Numbered from the stretch's first letter, positions 26,875 through 36,841 are shown. The stretch is DNA of 64,000 nucleotides from an uncultured Bacilli bacterium (GCA_934098385.1 CAKOOJ010000001.1:62001-126000); one strand, 5' to 3'. Made by a program: numbers and translations. Notes: generated by a model from the letters alone, not told the origin.

Positions 26875-27411
26875 TTATTTCCAACATTTTGTTGTTTCGA
26901 TATCTTTAGCATTATTTTTATTTAAATAAACTGCGTATATTTTTCCATATTTTTGATATATTTGTATTTCACAATTATTCATATTTTTTGTATCATCTGT
27001 AGGGTTTTTTATGTTATTTCCTTCGTCATCTGCATTAATATAAGGTTCTTCGTCATCGTCATTACCAAGTAATATGGACACAGTAATAACATTTTTCTTC
27101 TCGCCCGATTCTTTATCTACATATTCATAATATTTACACTTTGGAAGAAGAGATTTAGTGCCATCATCTTTTGTTTCAAAACATAATGACTTAGTGTCAC
27201 TTTCATCAGCATTAACATCCACAAAATTTTCTCTATGATTTTGTCCATAAACTATAGCAGCTTTTTCTATATTTTTTACTTTAGAAGCAAGAGTTTTTTC
27301 TTTAGCTTTCTTCTGTCCTCTAATAACACCAGTAGTTGCCATACCAAGTATAAGTCCTATTAAAACTAACACAGATAAAAGTTCTATTAAAGTAAATCCT
27401 TTTTTATTCAT
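26875..27411 (-). CDS. Prepilin-type pseudopilin
   Basis: The leader MNKKGFTLIELLSVLVLIGL is nearly the same as in the next gene, followed by a longer soluble part (about 145 residues) with Asp/Glu-rich loops (NDDDEEPYINADDEGN) and three or four Cys. The acidic loops may bind metal. It is the first gene of a pair transcribed together; SD TAGGATATGA precedes the ATG. Function in DNA uptake, adhesion or twitching cannot be told from sequence. Confidence 0.8.
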   Translation of the reverse strand: MNKKGFTLIELLSVLVLIGLILGMATTGVIRGQKKAKEKTLASKVKNIEKAAIVYGQNHRENFVDVNADESDTKSLCFETKDDGTKSLLPKCKYYEYVDKESGEKKNVITVSILLGNDDDEEPYINADDEGNNIKNPTDDTKNMNNCEIQIYQKYGKIYAVYLNKNNAKDIETTKCWK

Positions 27412-27464
27412 AAAATCATATCCTATCTGTATTTAATATATAATAAAATTTAGATTGTTGCAAG

Positions 27465-27491
27465 AAAAAAAGCATTTAACTAAGTTTGCTT
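27465..27491 (-). terminator. Terminator overlapping the end of engB
   Basis: On the minus strand AAAGCA pairs with TGCTTT and is followed by a long T-run; the 5' arm lies in the last codons of the gene. Confidence 0.5.
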
Positions 27492-28060
27492 TCAATCTGT
27501 CTATATACTTCTTCTCTACCCTTTTTAGTAATACTAGAAAATAATACTAAACTGTCTTCTTCTTTAATATTTAAAGTTTCTCTTATTAATTTTTCTTGTT
27601 TATCTTTTTGACTAGATTTAACTTTATCATATTTAGTAGCAATTAAACATACTGGTAAGTTATAATATTTTAAATAATCATACATTAAAATATCATTTTC
27701 TCCGGGTTTATGTCTAAAATCAATCAACATAAATACCATTCTTAAATTATCTCTTTTAGTCAAATATTCTTCAATCATTAAACCAAATTTCTTTTGAGTA
27801 CTTTTAGACACGTTTGCATATCCATATCCAGGAACATCAACTAAATAAAATCTATTATTTACTAAATAAAAATTTAAAGTTTGAGTTTTTCCAGGTTTGC
27901 TACTAGTACGAGCAAAGTTTTTTCTAGCGAGTATAGTATTTATAAAACTACTCTTTCCTACATTACTCTTTCCAACTAGTAAAAATTCATCTTTCATATC
28001 TGTTGGATATTGACTTGTTCTAACTGCAATATTTGTTAAATCTGACGATTCTATTTTCAT
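27476..28060 (-). CDS. engB: Ribosome biogenesis GTP-binding protein EngB/YsxC
   Basis: This essential small GTPase assists 50S subunit assembly. G1 is GKSNVGKSSFIN (about residue 31), G3 is DVPGYGYA and G4 is TKYDK; the switch region has TSSKPGKTQTLNFY. I chose the ATG at 28058-28060, giving MKIESSDLTNIAV and 194 residues, the normal family size. The GGGTGG SD is 9 bases upstream, while the longer frame starts in AT-rich non-coding sequence. Confidence 0.93.
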   Translation of the reverse strand: MKIESSDLTNIAVRTSQYPTDMKDEFLLVGKSNVGKSSFINTILARKNFARTSSKPGKTQTLNFYLVNNRFYLVDVPGYGYANVSKSTQKKFGLMIEEYLTKRDNLRMVFMLIDFRHKPGENDILMYDYLKYYNLPVCLIATKYDKVKSSQKDKQEKLIRETLNIKEEDSLVLFSSITKKGREEVYRQIESKLS

Positions 28061-28173
28061 AATATTCATCCACCCAATATAATTATATAAAATTATGTAA
28101 AATAATGCAAATTTGTAATCATTTATATAGAAAATAAGCAATTTATATTATATAATTAAATAAGGTGATGTAT

Positions 28174-28731
28174 GTGTTATATCCTGGAAATATAAATAAA
28201 GAATATAAAAGGAATATATCTCATAAAAATAGAGGTATGAAATTAGAAAACTTAATAAATTTAAGTAATGAATATTATATTAATAATGATATAGCAGTAA
28301 TATATAAAAAGCCTACTCCTATATTAGTATGTAATGTAGATTATAAAAAAAACAAAATATTAGAAGGATATTATAAAATACCTAGTACATTAGATTATAA
28401 TGGAATATATAAAGGAAAGTATATAGACTTTGATGCAAAAGAAACATTAAATAAAACATCATTCCCATTATCTAACCTACATGAACATCAATTATTACAT
28501 ATGAAAAGAATTATAAAACATGGTGGTATTAGTTTTTTAATTATTAAAATAAATAGTTTATATTACTTATTAGATGGTAATGATATAATTTGTTTTATTA
28601 ATGATAATGATAGAAAAAGTATACCATATAGCTATATAAAGGATAAAGGATACATTATTAAAGAAGGTATAGCACCTGCACTTGATTATATTAAAGTAAT
28701 CGATGAAATTTATTTTAAGGAGGATAAGTAA
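28174..28731 (+). CDS. recU: Holliday junction resolvase RecU
   Basis: RecU resolves recombination intermediates in Bacillota. Conserved stretches are NRGMKLENLINLSNEYY, IAVIYKKPTPI, TLDYNGIYKGKYIDFDAKET (the catalytic Asp/Glu/Lys core), FPLSNLHEHQLLHM, and a C-terminal APALDYIKVIDEIYF. I chose the GTG at 28174, six bases after AAGGTG; an ATG two codons upstream is too close to the SD. The gene is followed directly by a class A PBP, the recU-ponA arrangement known from Bacillus. Confidence 0.93.
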   Translation: MLYPGNINKEYKRNISHKNRGMKLENLINLSNEYYINNDIAVIYKKPTPILVCNVDYKKNKILEGYYKIPSTLDYNGIYKGKYIDFDAKETLNKTSFPLSNLHEHQLLHMKRIIKHGGISFLIIKINSLYYLLDGNDIICFINDNDRKSIPYSYIKDKGYIIKEGIAPALDYIKVIDEIYFKEDK

Positions 28732-31593
28732 ATGAAAAAAACAACTTATACAAAAAAAGATAAAATTAAAATGCCTAAAAAAGCAAAGAAAGAAAAAGTT
28801 AATAAAGAAATAGAAAAGTTAGAAAAAGAAGAATTAGATTTAACTAATGTTTATAAGTATAAAGGAAAAGAAAGAACAAAAGCAAAAATTAGAAATAATG
28901 CTAAGATTGCAAAATTTGAGGCTAATAAATTAAAATTAAAATATAAAAAAGGTACTTTGGGACAGAAAATATTAATCTTATTTATGTTGTTCTTGATTTT
29001 TTGTCTTACAATAGGAATTATATTTACATTATATATAATTATTAATTCTCCAAAATTTGATACAAGTCATTTATATAGTAGAGAATCAAGCGTGTTATTA
29101 GATAAAAGTGGTAATGAATTTGCACGACTAGGTACGGAAAATAGAGAACTTGTAAATTATGAAGAATTACCACAAGTATTAATAGATGCAATTGTTGCAA
29201 CAGAAGATTCAAGATATTTCCAACACAATGGTATTGACCTAGCAAGATTTAGTAAAGCAGTTGCTGGACAATTAATTGGACATTCTAATGCAGGTGGAGG
29301 TTCAACACTAACAATGCAAGTTGTTAAAAATGCTTATTCAGATAAATCAAGAAGTGGTATTAAAGGAATAATCAGAAAGTTTACTGATATTTATATGTCT
29401 GTGTTCAAAGTAGAAAAAGCATATACAAAAGAACAAATATTAGAATTTTATGTTAATATGCCATATTTAGGTAGTGGTGCATATGGAGTTGAACAAGCAA
29501 GCCAAAAATACTTTAATAAAAGTTCTAGTGAATTATCCTTAGTTGAAGCTGCTACAATCGCTGGTTTATTCCAAGCACCGGATGCATATGATCCATATAG
29601 TCATCCTAAAACTGCTGAATCTAGGAGAAATTTAGTATTAAATTTAATGTATAGACATGGATATATTGATAAAGAAGAAAGAGATATTGCAAGAAGTATT
29701 CCACTTGAGAGTACTTTAGTTTCTACAGGTAAAACTGTAAATAAATATCAAGGATACATTGATACTGTTGTAAAGGAAGTTATTAATAGAACTGGTAATG
29801 ACCCAGCTACTACTTCAATGACTATATACACTACTTTAGATCCAGAAAAGCAAGATGTTATAGAGGGTATATATAATGGTGACGGATATACTTGGAAGAA
29901 TGACAAAGTTCAAGCCGCAATGACAGTTATAGATGTTAAAGATGGAAGTATTGCTGCTATTGGTGCGGGTAGAAATAAAAAATCTGAGCGTAGTTATAAT
30001 TACGCAACTATGATTAAAAGACATCCAGGAAGTACTGCAAAACCTATATTTGACTACGGTCCTGCTTTTGAATATTTAAATTGGTCTCCAGGTAACACTG
30101 TAGTTGATGATACATACACATACAGCGGAGGCGGAAATATTAAAAACTGGGATAATAGTTATAAAGGTGTTATGACTGCTCGTACTGCACTTGCTTCAAG
30201 TAGAAATATACCAGCGCTATATACTTTCCAACAATTAAGTCAAGAACAAATAAAAGAATTTGTTACAAATCTAGGAATTACACCTCAATATGAAAATGGT
30301 TATATTAACGAGTCACATAGTATCGGAGGATTTGATGGTGTAAATCCACTTCAAATGGCTGCTGCATATGCAACATTTGCAAGAGGTGGAACTTACATAG
30401 AACCATATAGTTTTACAAAAATTGAATATACTAATTCTGGTGAAACATACACAGTTAAACCTAAAAAAGTAAAAGCAATGGAAGAATCTACTGCTTATAT
30501 GATAAATATGGTATTAAAATATGCAGTTACAAGCAATAATGTTGCTACAGGTACTGTTAGTGGTACAGATGTTGCAAGTAAAACTGGTACTTCAACAGTA
30601 GATGCTGCATTCAAAAAGGCAAAAGGAATTACGGGAAATATAATCGGCGATTCATGGCAATTAACTTACTCTCCTGATTATTGTATTTCACTTTGGTATG
30701 GTTATGATGAAGTCACAAAAGAATATTATTTATCCAATAGCGAAGGATCATCACAAAGACGTGCTATTAGTAAAATATTAGGAAGTAAAATTTTAAAACC
30801 AAACTCTGTTTGGGAAAAACCTACTACTATTGTTACCGCAGAAGTAGAAATTGGTACAGACCCATTAGAACTTGCAAGTCCTGCTACTCCAGAAAATTTA
30901 AGATCAATGGAAATGTTTAAAAAGGGCTCTGCTCCAACTGAAACTTCAACAACATTTAGTACATTACAAGATGCAAGCAATTTAAATTATACAAGTACAG
31001 ATAATGGAATAACAATTACTTGGAAAGGTATAGCTACTCCTAAAGCATTAGATAGTGCATTCTTAAAAGATAAATTTGCAAATAATGTATATAAATATTG
31101 GGGTGATAAATATTTAAATTATACAATATCAAGAAATAATGAAATACTTGGAAATGTAGGTTACGCTGTATATCTAAATGGAACATATTTAGGAACAACA
31201 ACAGATACAAAATACACTTATAATGGAGTGCTAATTGATAAAGCTCAAGTTACTATTAAATCGACATATACAAATTATAATGGCTGTGATTCAGCTGGTG
31301 TAAGTATCGAAGTTAAACCAAATAAAACTACAAATACTACTCCAAATACAGAAGCAACAAAACCATCTAATGATAACTCTGATTTTGAAGTAAGAGTTAA
31401 TGGAAGTAGTACAATGACTAAAAGTGATTATGATGCTTTAAAATCTTCTAATACACTACTAACTGTCGTTGATAAAAATGGTAATACAATTACAGACTAC
31501 GCAGCCTCTTACGATGAGCAATCTGATAAAGTTATCATAACTATTAAATATAATGGTAAAGAAAAAAATGTAACAATTAATATAAGCAATTAA
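28732..31593 (+). CDS. ponA: Class A penicillin-binding protein (PBP1)
   Basis: This bifunctional enzyme polymerises and cross-links peptidoglycan. A very Lys-rich cytosolic region of about 80 residues precedes one membrane helix (about 82-105). The GT51 transglycosylase follows, with ATEDSRYFQHNGID and GGGSTLTMQVVKN. The transpeptidase has GSTAKP (active Ser about 433), SSRN and KTGTS (about 616). Beyond about 700 there is a Thr/Ser-rich linker, a fibronectin-type III-like beta domain, and a short terminal beta domain. Length 953. It starts one base after recU with an AAGGAGGATAAGTA leader. Confidence 0.94.
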   Translation: MKKTTYTKKDKIKMPKKAKKEKVNKEIEKLEKEELDLTNVYKYKGKERTKAKIRNNAKIAKFEANKLKLKYKKGTLGQKILILFMLFLIFCLTIGIIFTLYIIINSPKFDTSHLYSRESSVLLDKSGNEFARLGTENRELVNYEELPQVLIDAIVATEDSRYFQHNGIDLARFSKAVAGQLIGHSNAGGGSTLTMQVVKNAYSDKSRSGIKGIIRKFTDIYMSVFKVEKAYTKEQILEFYVNMPYLGSGAYGVEQASQKYFNKSSSELSLVEAATIAGLFQAPDAYDPYSHPKTAESRRNLVLNLMYRHGYIDKEERDIARSIPLESTLVSTGKTVNKYQGYIDTVVKEVINRTGNDPATTSMTIYTTLDPEKQDVIEGIYNGDGYTWKNDKVQAAMTVIDVKDGSIAAIGAGRNKKSERSYNYATMIKRHPGSTAKPIFDYGPAFEYLNWSPGNTVVDDTYTYSGGGNIKNWDNSYKGVMTARTALASSRNIPALYTFQQLSQEQIKEFVTNLGITPQYENGYINESHSIGGFDGVNPLQMAAAYATFARGGTYIEPYSFTKIEYTNSGETYTVKPKKVKAMEESTAYMINMVLKYAVTSNNVATGTVSGTDVASKTGTSTVDAAFKKAKGITGNIIGDSWQLTYSPDYCISLWYGYDEVTKEYYLSNSEGSSQRRAISKILGSKILKPNSVWEKPTTIVTAEVEIGTDPLELASPATPENLRSMEMFKKGSAPTETSTTFSTLQDASNLNYTSTDNGITITWKGIATPKALDSAFLKDKFANNVYKYWGDKYLNYTISRNNEILGNVGYAVYLNGTYLGTTTDTKYTYNGVLIDKAQVTIKSTYTNYNGCDSAGVSIEVKPNKTTNTTPNTEATKPSNDNSDFEVRVNGSSTMTKSDYDALKSSNTLLTVVDKNGNTITDYAASYDEQSDKVIITIKYNGKEKNVTINISN

Positions 31594-31620
31594 GAACCAA
31601 ATAAAACGGTTCTTTTTTTC
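31593..31620 (+). terminator. Terminator of the recU-ponA operon
   Basis: AGAACC (31593-31598) pairs with GGTTCT (31608-31613), followed by a run of seven T. Confidence 0.8.
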
Positions 31621-31640
31621 ATAAGAAAAAAATATATCAA

Positions 31641-31925
31641 TTAGATATATTCTATAATACTATTAAGAATTTCTTTATCTTTTATAATTTTCTTAATATT
31701 TATACTATTTCTATATAACTTTAAATTATTTTCATAATAATTTAACTTATCTTTTATAATTTTAATTTGTTTACTAACAGCATTTTTAGACACATTATCA
31801 TTTATTGCAATTTCTTCCATAGTTAAATTATCAAAGTAGTAATCTATAAAATATTCTTGTTGTTTCAAAGTTAATAAACTTTTATAATATTCAAATAATG
31901 TTATTAAATAATCTCTCTCTTCCAT
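31641..31925 (-). CDS. ylxM: YlxM/p13-like signal recognition particle-associated HTH protein
   Basis: The 94-residue product matches the UPF0122 family: LTLKQQEYFIDYYFDNLTMEEIA, then NVSKNAVSKQIKIIKDKL. This is a sigma-region-4-like HTH. YlxM genes sit beside ftsY or ffh and are thought to modulate the SRP pathway. Here its ATG overlaps the ftsY stop by one base. No ffh is adjacent. Confidence 0.85.
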   Translation of the reverse strand: MEERDYLITLFEYYKSLLTLKQQEYFIDYYFDNLTMEEIAINDNVSKNAVSKQIKIIKDKLNYYENNLKLYRNSINIKKIIKDKEILNSIIEYI

Positions 31926-32896
31926 TACATCATATCCTTAAATAATCCATATATATATTCTTCAATATCAAATGATTTAAGATCATTTAATCCTTCTCCT
32001 AAACCAATAAATTTAACTGGTATTCCAACACTTTCTTTTATTGCAAGAACAATACCACCTTTAGCGGTTCCATCTAATTTAGTTAAAACTATTCCAGTTA
32101 TATTAGTTATACTTTTAAAACTTTCTGCTTGTAAAATACCATTTTGTCCAGTTGTTGCATCTATTATAAGTAATGTTTCATGAGGAGCATTAGGAATTAA
32201 CTTTCCTATAACTTTATTTACTTTTTCTAATTCATTCATTAAATTTACTTTATTTTGAAGTCTTCCAGCTGTATCTATTAAAACTATATCTGCATTTTCT
32301 TTTTTAGCTATTTCTAATCCTTCATAAACAACTCCAGCAGGATCAATATTCTCTTTTCCGAAAAACAATGAATTTGTTCTATCAGCCCAAATTTTTAATT
32401 GTTCTACCGCACCTGCTCTAAATGTATCACCAGCAATAAGCATAACTTTCTTTCCTTCTTTATTATATTTATTTGCTAGTTTACCAATAGTTGTTGTTTT
32501 ACCAACACCATTAACACCAACAAATAATAATACTGTAGGTCCATCATTATTTATATTAATTTTATCAGTAATAGTTTCTCCTTCTACATATATCATAAAT
32601 AATTCATCGACAATTACTTCTTTTAAAAATGATGTATCTGTAATATTTTCTTTTTTAACTCTTTTTTTTAATCTTTCTAAAAATTCAAATACAGTTTTAA
32701 CACCAATATCTGCTTTTATTAGCAAACTTTCCAACTCATCAAAATATTCATCACTTACTTTAGTATATTTTATACCTAAAAGATTTAATTCACTTACAAA
32801 CTCTTTTCTTGTTTTTTCTAATCCTTTGTCATATACTTCAATATCTTGTTTTTCTTCTTTTTTTAATACTTTCTTAAACTTATCAAATAATCCCAT
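31925..32896 (-). CDS. ftsY: Signal recognition particle receptor FtsY
   Basis: FtsY is the membrane-associated SRP receptor GTPase that delivers ribosomes making membrane proteins to the Sec translocon. It has an N domain with a short basic/acidic start, then the NG domain: G1 GVNGVGKTTTIGKLA, the RAGAVEQLKIW insertion-box motif, DTAGRLQNK, TKLDGTAKGG and the closing GLGEGLNDLKSFD. Length is 323, the compact Gram-positive type. SD AAAGGAG precedes the ATG. Confidence 0.96.
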   Translation of the reverse strand: MGLFDKFKKVLKKEEKQDIEVYDKGLEKTRKEFVSELNLLGIKYTKVSDEYFDELESLLIKADIGVKTVFEFLERLKKRVKKENITDTSFLKEVIVDELFMIYVEGETITDKININNDGPTVLLFVGVNGVGKTTTIGKLANKYNKEGKKVMLIAGDTFRAGAVEQLKIWADRTNSLFFGKENIDPAGVVYEGLEIAKKENADIVLIDTAGRLQNKVNLMNELEKVNKVIGKLIPNAPHETLLIIDATTGQNGILQAESFKSITNITGIVLTKLDGTAKGGIVLAIKESVGIPVKFIGLGEGLNDLKSFDIEEYIYGLFKDMM

Positions 32897-32899
32897 AAA

Positions 32900-33529
32900 T
32901 TATTTCTCCTTTACCATGTCTTTAATAGGTGCATAACTTTTTCTATATCCTGGAATAAGCCCATATTCATTTATTGCTTCAATATGTTTTTTAGTAGGAT
33001 ATCCTTTATGATTTTTAAAACCATACATAGGATATTTTTTATCCAATTCATACATCATACTATCTCTCGTTACTTTTGCTATAACACTAGCAGCTGCTAT
33101 GCTTTCACTTTTGGCATCCCCCTTTATTATACTAGTCGTAGGAATTTCAATATCAAGTGGCATAGCATCTATTAAAATATGTTCAGGCTTTACTTCCAAT
33201 TTACTTATAGCCTCTTTCATTGCTAATTTAGTCGCTTCATAAATATTTACTTCATCTATTTTATCCTCATTAATAATACCGATTCCAATACTAACAGCAT
33301 CTTTATTAATAATTTTATAAAATTCATTACGTTTTTTTTCACTTAATTTTTTTGAATCATTTAAACCCTTTAATTTATAATTTTTAGGCAATATAACTGC
33401 TGCAGCAACTACAGGACCATAAAGTGGTCCTCGCCCTACTTCATCTACTCCTGCAATAAACTTTATTCCTTGAGAGTAAAGCTCCTTCTCATATTTTAAC
33501 AAATCTATATTATCTTTTTTTGTTTCCAT
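32900..33529 (-). CDS. rnhB: Ribonuclease HII
   Basis: RNase HII removes ribonucleotides from DNA and RNA-DNA hybrids. The catalytic DEDD set is visible in AGVDEVGRGPLYGPVVAAAV (Asp, Glu), LIDAMPL and later Asp in KVTRDSMM. The KSESIAAASVIAKVTRD and GYPTKKHIEAI motifs are conserved. Length 209. It is located 3 bases upstream of ftsY and overlaps the end of the HTH gene before it by 20 bases. Confidence 0.95.
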   Translation of the reverse strand: METKKDNIDLLKYEKELYSQGIKFIAGVDEVGRGPLYGPVVAAAVILPKNYKLKGLNDSKKLSEKKRNEFYKIINKDAVSIGIGIINEDKIDEVNIYEATKLAMKEAISKLEVKPEHILIDAMPLDIEIPTTSIIKGDAKSESIAAASVIAKVTRDSMMYELDKKYPMYGFKNHKGYPTKKHIEAINEYGLIPGYRKSYAPIKDMVKEK

Positions 33530-33821
33530 TAAATCTACCTATTTCATCTTTTGTATATTCATTATTTAATTGTGAATTAATTCCCCCACGGCTTAAGCCC
33601 TCTTGTTTCGCATTTTGGAGCCACTTTTGTATCTCAAGATATTCTTCTTTACTAATATATTTTGATATATCATTATTTAAATATCTTTGTAATGTACTTG
33701 TTGGAATAGAAGTAATATTAGATAATTGTTTTAAATTTTTTATTTCATTTTTATACTTTTTATACACTTCAATAACTTTATGTATTTTTATTTCTTTTTC
33801 TTCTTGTTGTTTATAATTCAT
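33510..33821 (-). CDS. Small HTH protein resembling SpoIIID
   Basis: The start behind AGGATGAGTGATT gives MNYKQQEEKEIKIHKVIEVY. The core ITSIPTSTLQRYLNNDISKY is an HTH, and the tail SRGGINSQLNNEYTKDEI recalls the end of SpoIIID (RGGEATKLKY then Lys/Glu), a mother-cell sporulation regulator. Similarity is by pattern only, and the protein is about 10 residues longer. It lies between rbgA (10-base overlap) and rnhB (20-base overlap), so it is part of a tight translation/biogenesis operon, unlike spoIIID in Bacillus. A generic HTH protein is the alternative. Confidence 0.45.
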   Translation of the reverse strand: MNYKQQEEKEIKIHKVIEVYKKYKNEIKNLKQLSNITSIPTSTLQRYLNNDISKYISKEEYLEIQKWLQNAKQEGLSRGGINSQLNNEYTKDEIGRFNGNKKR

Positions 33822-34734
33822 AATCACTCATCCTATCAAAAGTAATATCTTTTATATATTCATTTTTAATATCATTTAATATATATTCACTTACTCTATT
33901 ATAATCTATTTCTCCCCCACTTACAATAGCTCCTATTTTTTTACCTATTGTATCATAAGTTTCACATAAATCTTTATCTATATATGAAACATTATATCTT
34001 TCTTTTAATTTGTTTGGATAATATTTATATAAAGTATTTAAAATATATATAGCAAGTTCGTCTTTATCTAATATTTCTTGTTTTATAGCAGTCATACTAG
34101 CTAAATTAAGTGCTATCTTTTGATTATCAAATTTTGGCCATAAAATACCTGGAGTATCTAATAATAAAATATTACTCTTTGTTTTTAACCAAACTAAATT
34201 TTTAGTGACACCAGGTTTATTACCAACGTTTGCTACTTTTTTACCAGCCATTTTATTAATTAATGTACTTTTTCCTACATTTGGTATACCAATTACTAAA
34301 GCTTTAATCACCTTTTCTTTCATACCACTATTACTTCTTTTTTGATTAACATTTTCCATTAAGTTATTTGTTTCATAGATTATATTTTTAATACTATCAT
34401 TTGTATTTAAATTTGCTTTTATTACTTTATATCCTTTATTTTCATAATATTTAATCCACTTATTTGTTTCTTCTTTATCACATAAATCATATTTAGTCAT
34501 AATAAGTATTCTAGGTTTATTTTTTATTGTATTATCTATATCAACTATTTTACTAGAATATGGTATTCTACTATCAATAAGTTCATATACTACATCAATA
34601 AGTGGTAACAATTCACTTATTTGTCTTTTAGTTTTTTGCATATGTCCTGGAAACCAGTTAATGTTAGTCTTGTTATTTACTTCTTTTTGGTTATTTTTTT
34701 CTTCTTTTATTTTTCTTTTTTGATACATATCCAT
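33811..34734 (-). CDS. rbgA: Ribosome biogenesis GTPase RbgA (YlqF)
   Basis: RbgA drives late 50S assembly. The G motifs are circularly permuted, as in this family: G4 (TKYDLCD) near residue 75 comes before G1 (GIPNVGKSTLINKM, about 145) and G3 (LDTPGILWP). The N-terminal NINWFPGHMQKTKRQI and VYELIDSRIPYSS are typical. The ATG behind GGAAGTG is chosen over an in-frame GTG three codons upstream. It precedes the HTH gene and rnhB, a common Bacillota order (ylqF-rnhB). Confidence 0.95.
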   Translation of the reverse strand: MDMYQKRKIKEEKNNQKEVNNKTNINWFPGHMQKTKRQISELLPLIDVVYELIDSRIPYSSKIVDIDNTIKNKPRILIMTKYDLCDKEETNKWIKYYENKGYKVIKANLNTNDSIKNIIYETNNLMENVNQKRSNSGMKEKVIKALVIGIPNVGKSTLINKMAGKKVANVGNKPGVTKNLVWLKTKSNILLLDTPGILWPKFDNQKIALNLASMTAIKQEILDKDELAIYILNTLYKYYPNKLKERYNVSYIDKDLCETYDTIGKKIGAIVSGGEIDYNRVSEYILNDIKNEYIKDITFDRMSDYEL

Positions 34735-34735
34735 T

Positions 34736-35743
34736 TTAATCACTTCCTATTTTATTTTCTTCTAAATATTTTTGATAAAATTCATCCATTGAAGAAATAT
34801 ATTTTTGATCTTGTATAACTCTAAATTTTTCATATTCTTTTTCGGCTTTTTCCACTGCTTTTTTATGAGATATACTGCCACTATTATTTAATACTTCTTT
34901 TCTTCTAAACTTTAACAAGTCATCAGTTGCATTTATCCAATCTTGCATTGTCATAACATGCCTTTGTTTTGCTTCATCTTCCGCAAATACTAAAAACATA
35001 TTTGTTAAATCTTTTAAATTATTTATTTCTTCTTCGTTTAAATAATTTTTTGCAATAACTACATCATATTTATATATTAAACCATTAGGAGAATTTTTCC
35101 AATTAGTTAGTCCCATATGTTCTTTATCTGAGTTTGCTCTACTATATATTAATTCAGCAGCAGTATGTCCACTTATAGCGAAATGCAACTTATTTTGAAC
35201 TATTTTAAAGAAAGTATACGCTTCTTCTGACTTAGGATTATAATCACTTGAGGTTGCAATAAATAAATCAGTGATTTTTTGGTATGCCATTCTTTCGCTA
35301 ACTCTAATTGTTTTGATACGTTCTAATAATTCATCAAAATATTTTGTATCATATTTATTTCCATTTATAAAACGTTCATCATTTAAAGCAAAACCCTTAG
35401 TCAAATATTCTTTTAATATTCTTGTCGCCCATATTCTAAATTCTGTTGCTTTTTTAGAATTAATTCTATATCCAACAGCAATTATAGCATCAAGACTATA
35501 AACTTCAGTATTATAATTTTTTCCGTCAGTTGCAGTTATTTCCATTTTGGAAACAACTGAATTTTTATCTAATTCGTTTTCTTCAAATATATTTTTTAAA
35601 TGTTTTGATATTGCTGGTACACCAACATTGAAAACTTTTGACATACCTTTTTGTGATAGCCATAAAGTTTCATCTTTATAAATAGCATCTACTATAATAT
35701 TACCTTCACTATTTTTATATATAATTAATTTATTATCTTCCAT
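34736..35743 (-). CDS. RhuM-family protein (copy 1)
   Basis: The N-terminal part (IYKDETLWLSQKGMSKVFNV, KHLKNIFEENELD) and YSLDAIIAVGYRINSKKATEFR are the RhuM signature. The C-terminal half has the Fic/Doc-like YFKI..., HFAISGHTAAELIYSRANSDKEHMGLT block conserved in the family. RhuM was named from Salmonella pathogenicity island 3; its biochemical function is unknown and genes often sit on mobile DNA near restriction or toxin loci. SD GGAGAGGAGA precedes the ATG at 35741-35743. It ends 1 base before rbgA begins. Confidence 0.85.
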   Translation of the reverse strand: MEDNKLIIYKNSEGNIIVDAIYKDETLWLSQKGMSKVFNVGVPAISKHLKNIFEENELDKNSVVSKMEITATDGKNYNTEVYSLDAIIAVGYRINSKKATEFRIWATRILKEYLTKGFALNDERFINGNKYDTKYFDELLERIKTIRVSERMAYQKITDLFIATSSDYNPKSEEAYTFFKIVQNKLHFAISGHTAAELIYSRANSDKEHMGLTNWKNSPNGLIYKYDVVIAKNYLNEEEINNLKDLTNMFLVFAEDEAKQRHVMTMQDWINATDDLLKFRRKEVLNNSGSISHKKAVEKAEKEYEKFRVIQDQKYISSMDEFYQKYLEENKIGSD

Positions 35744-35845
35744 CAATAATCTCCTCTCCTTTAGTTTTTCATAATTCATACACTTATCAATTTAAATTAA
35801 AACTAATTAAAAAAATGTCCCAAAATGTAAAAATCATTTAGTAAA

Positions 35846-35872
35846 AATACTCTTTATTTTCAAGAGTTTAAA
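35846..35872 (-). terminator. Terminator downstream of the dinD-like gene
   Basis: On the minus strand ACTCTT pairs with AAGAGT around a 7-base loop and is followed by ATTTTT. Confidence 0.5.
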
Positions 35873-36007
35873 AGTGTTTTTTCATAACTCCCCACTTACC
35901 AATTTATATTTGTTTTGTTTAAATTATCACTATTCATTATTTGCACTTCATTCTTTTCTATAATCCTTAATAATTTACATATATCTAATTTGTCTATCAG
36001 TTATTTA

Positions 36008-36841
36008 TCAATTTTCTTTTATTTCTAATTGTTTCTTTTCTCTTTCTAGTTCTTTTAAACTCTTTTTAGGTGTTGGTATTTCTTCTGGCATCATGCCACC
36101 AATATCAGCGATTGCCTTTCTTACCTTTTTGCCAACTTCATAATGTACATCTTTTGCTTCTTTTTCACCTTGCACATTATCTTTTATAAGTTTTTGCTTT
36201 GTTTGATTTATTCTAAATAAATTAGCAACCAACTCATCTTCATTCATATTATCTAAAATATCTTCTCTATATCTTAATTTTTTTCTTTTGAAAATATCAT
36301 CAGCAGTTTCACCATTATATAAACCTTTATATCCTGCATTATGAAACTCAGCCATATTTTTAACGCCAGCTGCTGAAGCAACTTTTTGTAATGTATAATT
36401 ACCTTGTTTTGTTAATTTTCTTTGGTAAAATCTTTTTTCATCATCTGACAAGGAATCATATTCTTGTTCAGTTATTTCTTGTTTTCTTGTTTGAATAGCA
36501 AAATACGTTTGTCCCAATGCAACAACTTCTTTACTTGGATCAGCATTCTGTACTATCAAATAACATATATATCTTGAAAGTTTATAATCTTGTATATTAG
36601 CAATAGCATTATTATTTCTTTTTGACAACCTGGTGACCTCAACAAGTTGTTCATCTATATTAAATCCAGAATTTTTACAAGCATCTTTTGCTTTATTCAA
36701 AACTTTTAAGAAATTTCTCCAGTCTTTATATTCTAAAACTTTTGAAAGTTCCCTAGCATGCCAAAATTCATTGCCATCTTCATCAATATGCTTTATATTC
36801 TCAAAAGTGTCGTTTTCATATTTATCATTAATTTTCTTCAT
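36008..36841 (-). CDS. dinD: DinD-like DNA-damage-inducible protein
   Basis: The N-terminus (DEDGNEFWHARELSKVLEYKDWRNF) is a BRO-N-like domain, followed by SRYICYLIVQNADPSKEVVALGQTYFAIQTRKQE and the helical KMAEFHNAGYKGLYNG-type region of DinD. E. coli DinD inhibits RecA strand exchange and is SOS-induced. The protein is 277 residues long from the ATG behind GGAGGTAGCA. It lies between two RhuM genes, all on the minus strand, with leaders of about 200 bases. A short inverted repeat (GTAAAACC...GGTTTTAC) lies upstream. Confidence 0.85.
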   Translation of the reverse strand: MKKINDKYENDTFENIKHIDEDGNEFWHARELSKVLEYKDWRNFLKVLNKAKDACKNSGFNIDEQLVEVTRLSKRNNNAIANIQDYKLSRYICYLIVQNADPSKEVVALGQTYFAIQTRKQEITEQEYDSLSDDEKRFYQRKLTKQGNYTLQKVASAAGVKNMAEFHNAGYKGLYNGETADDIFKRKKLRYREDILDNMNEDELVANLFRINQTKQKLIKDNVQGEKEAKDVHYEVGKKVRKAIADIGGMMPEEIPTPKKSLKELEREKKQLEIKEN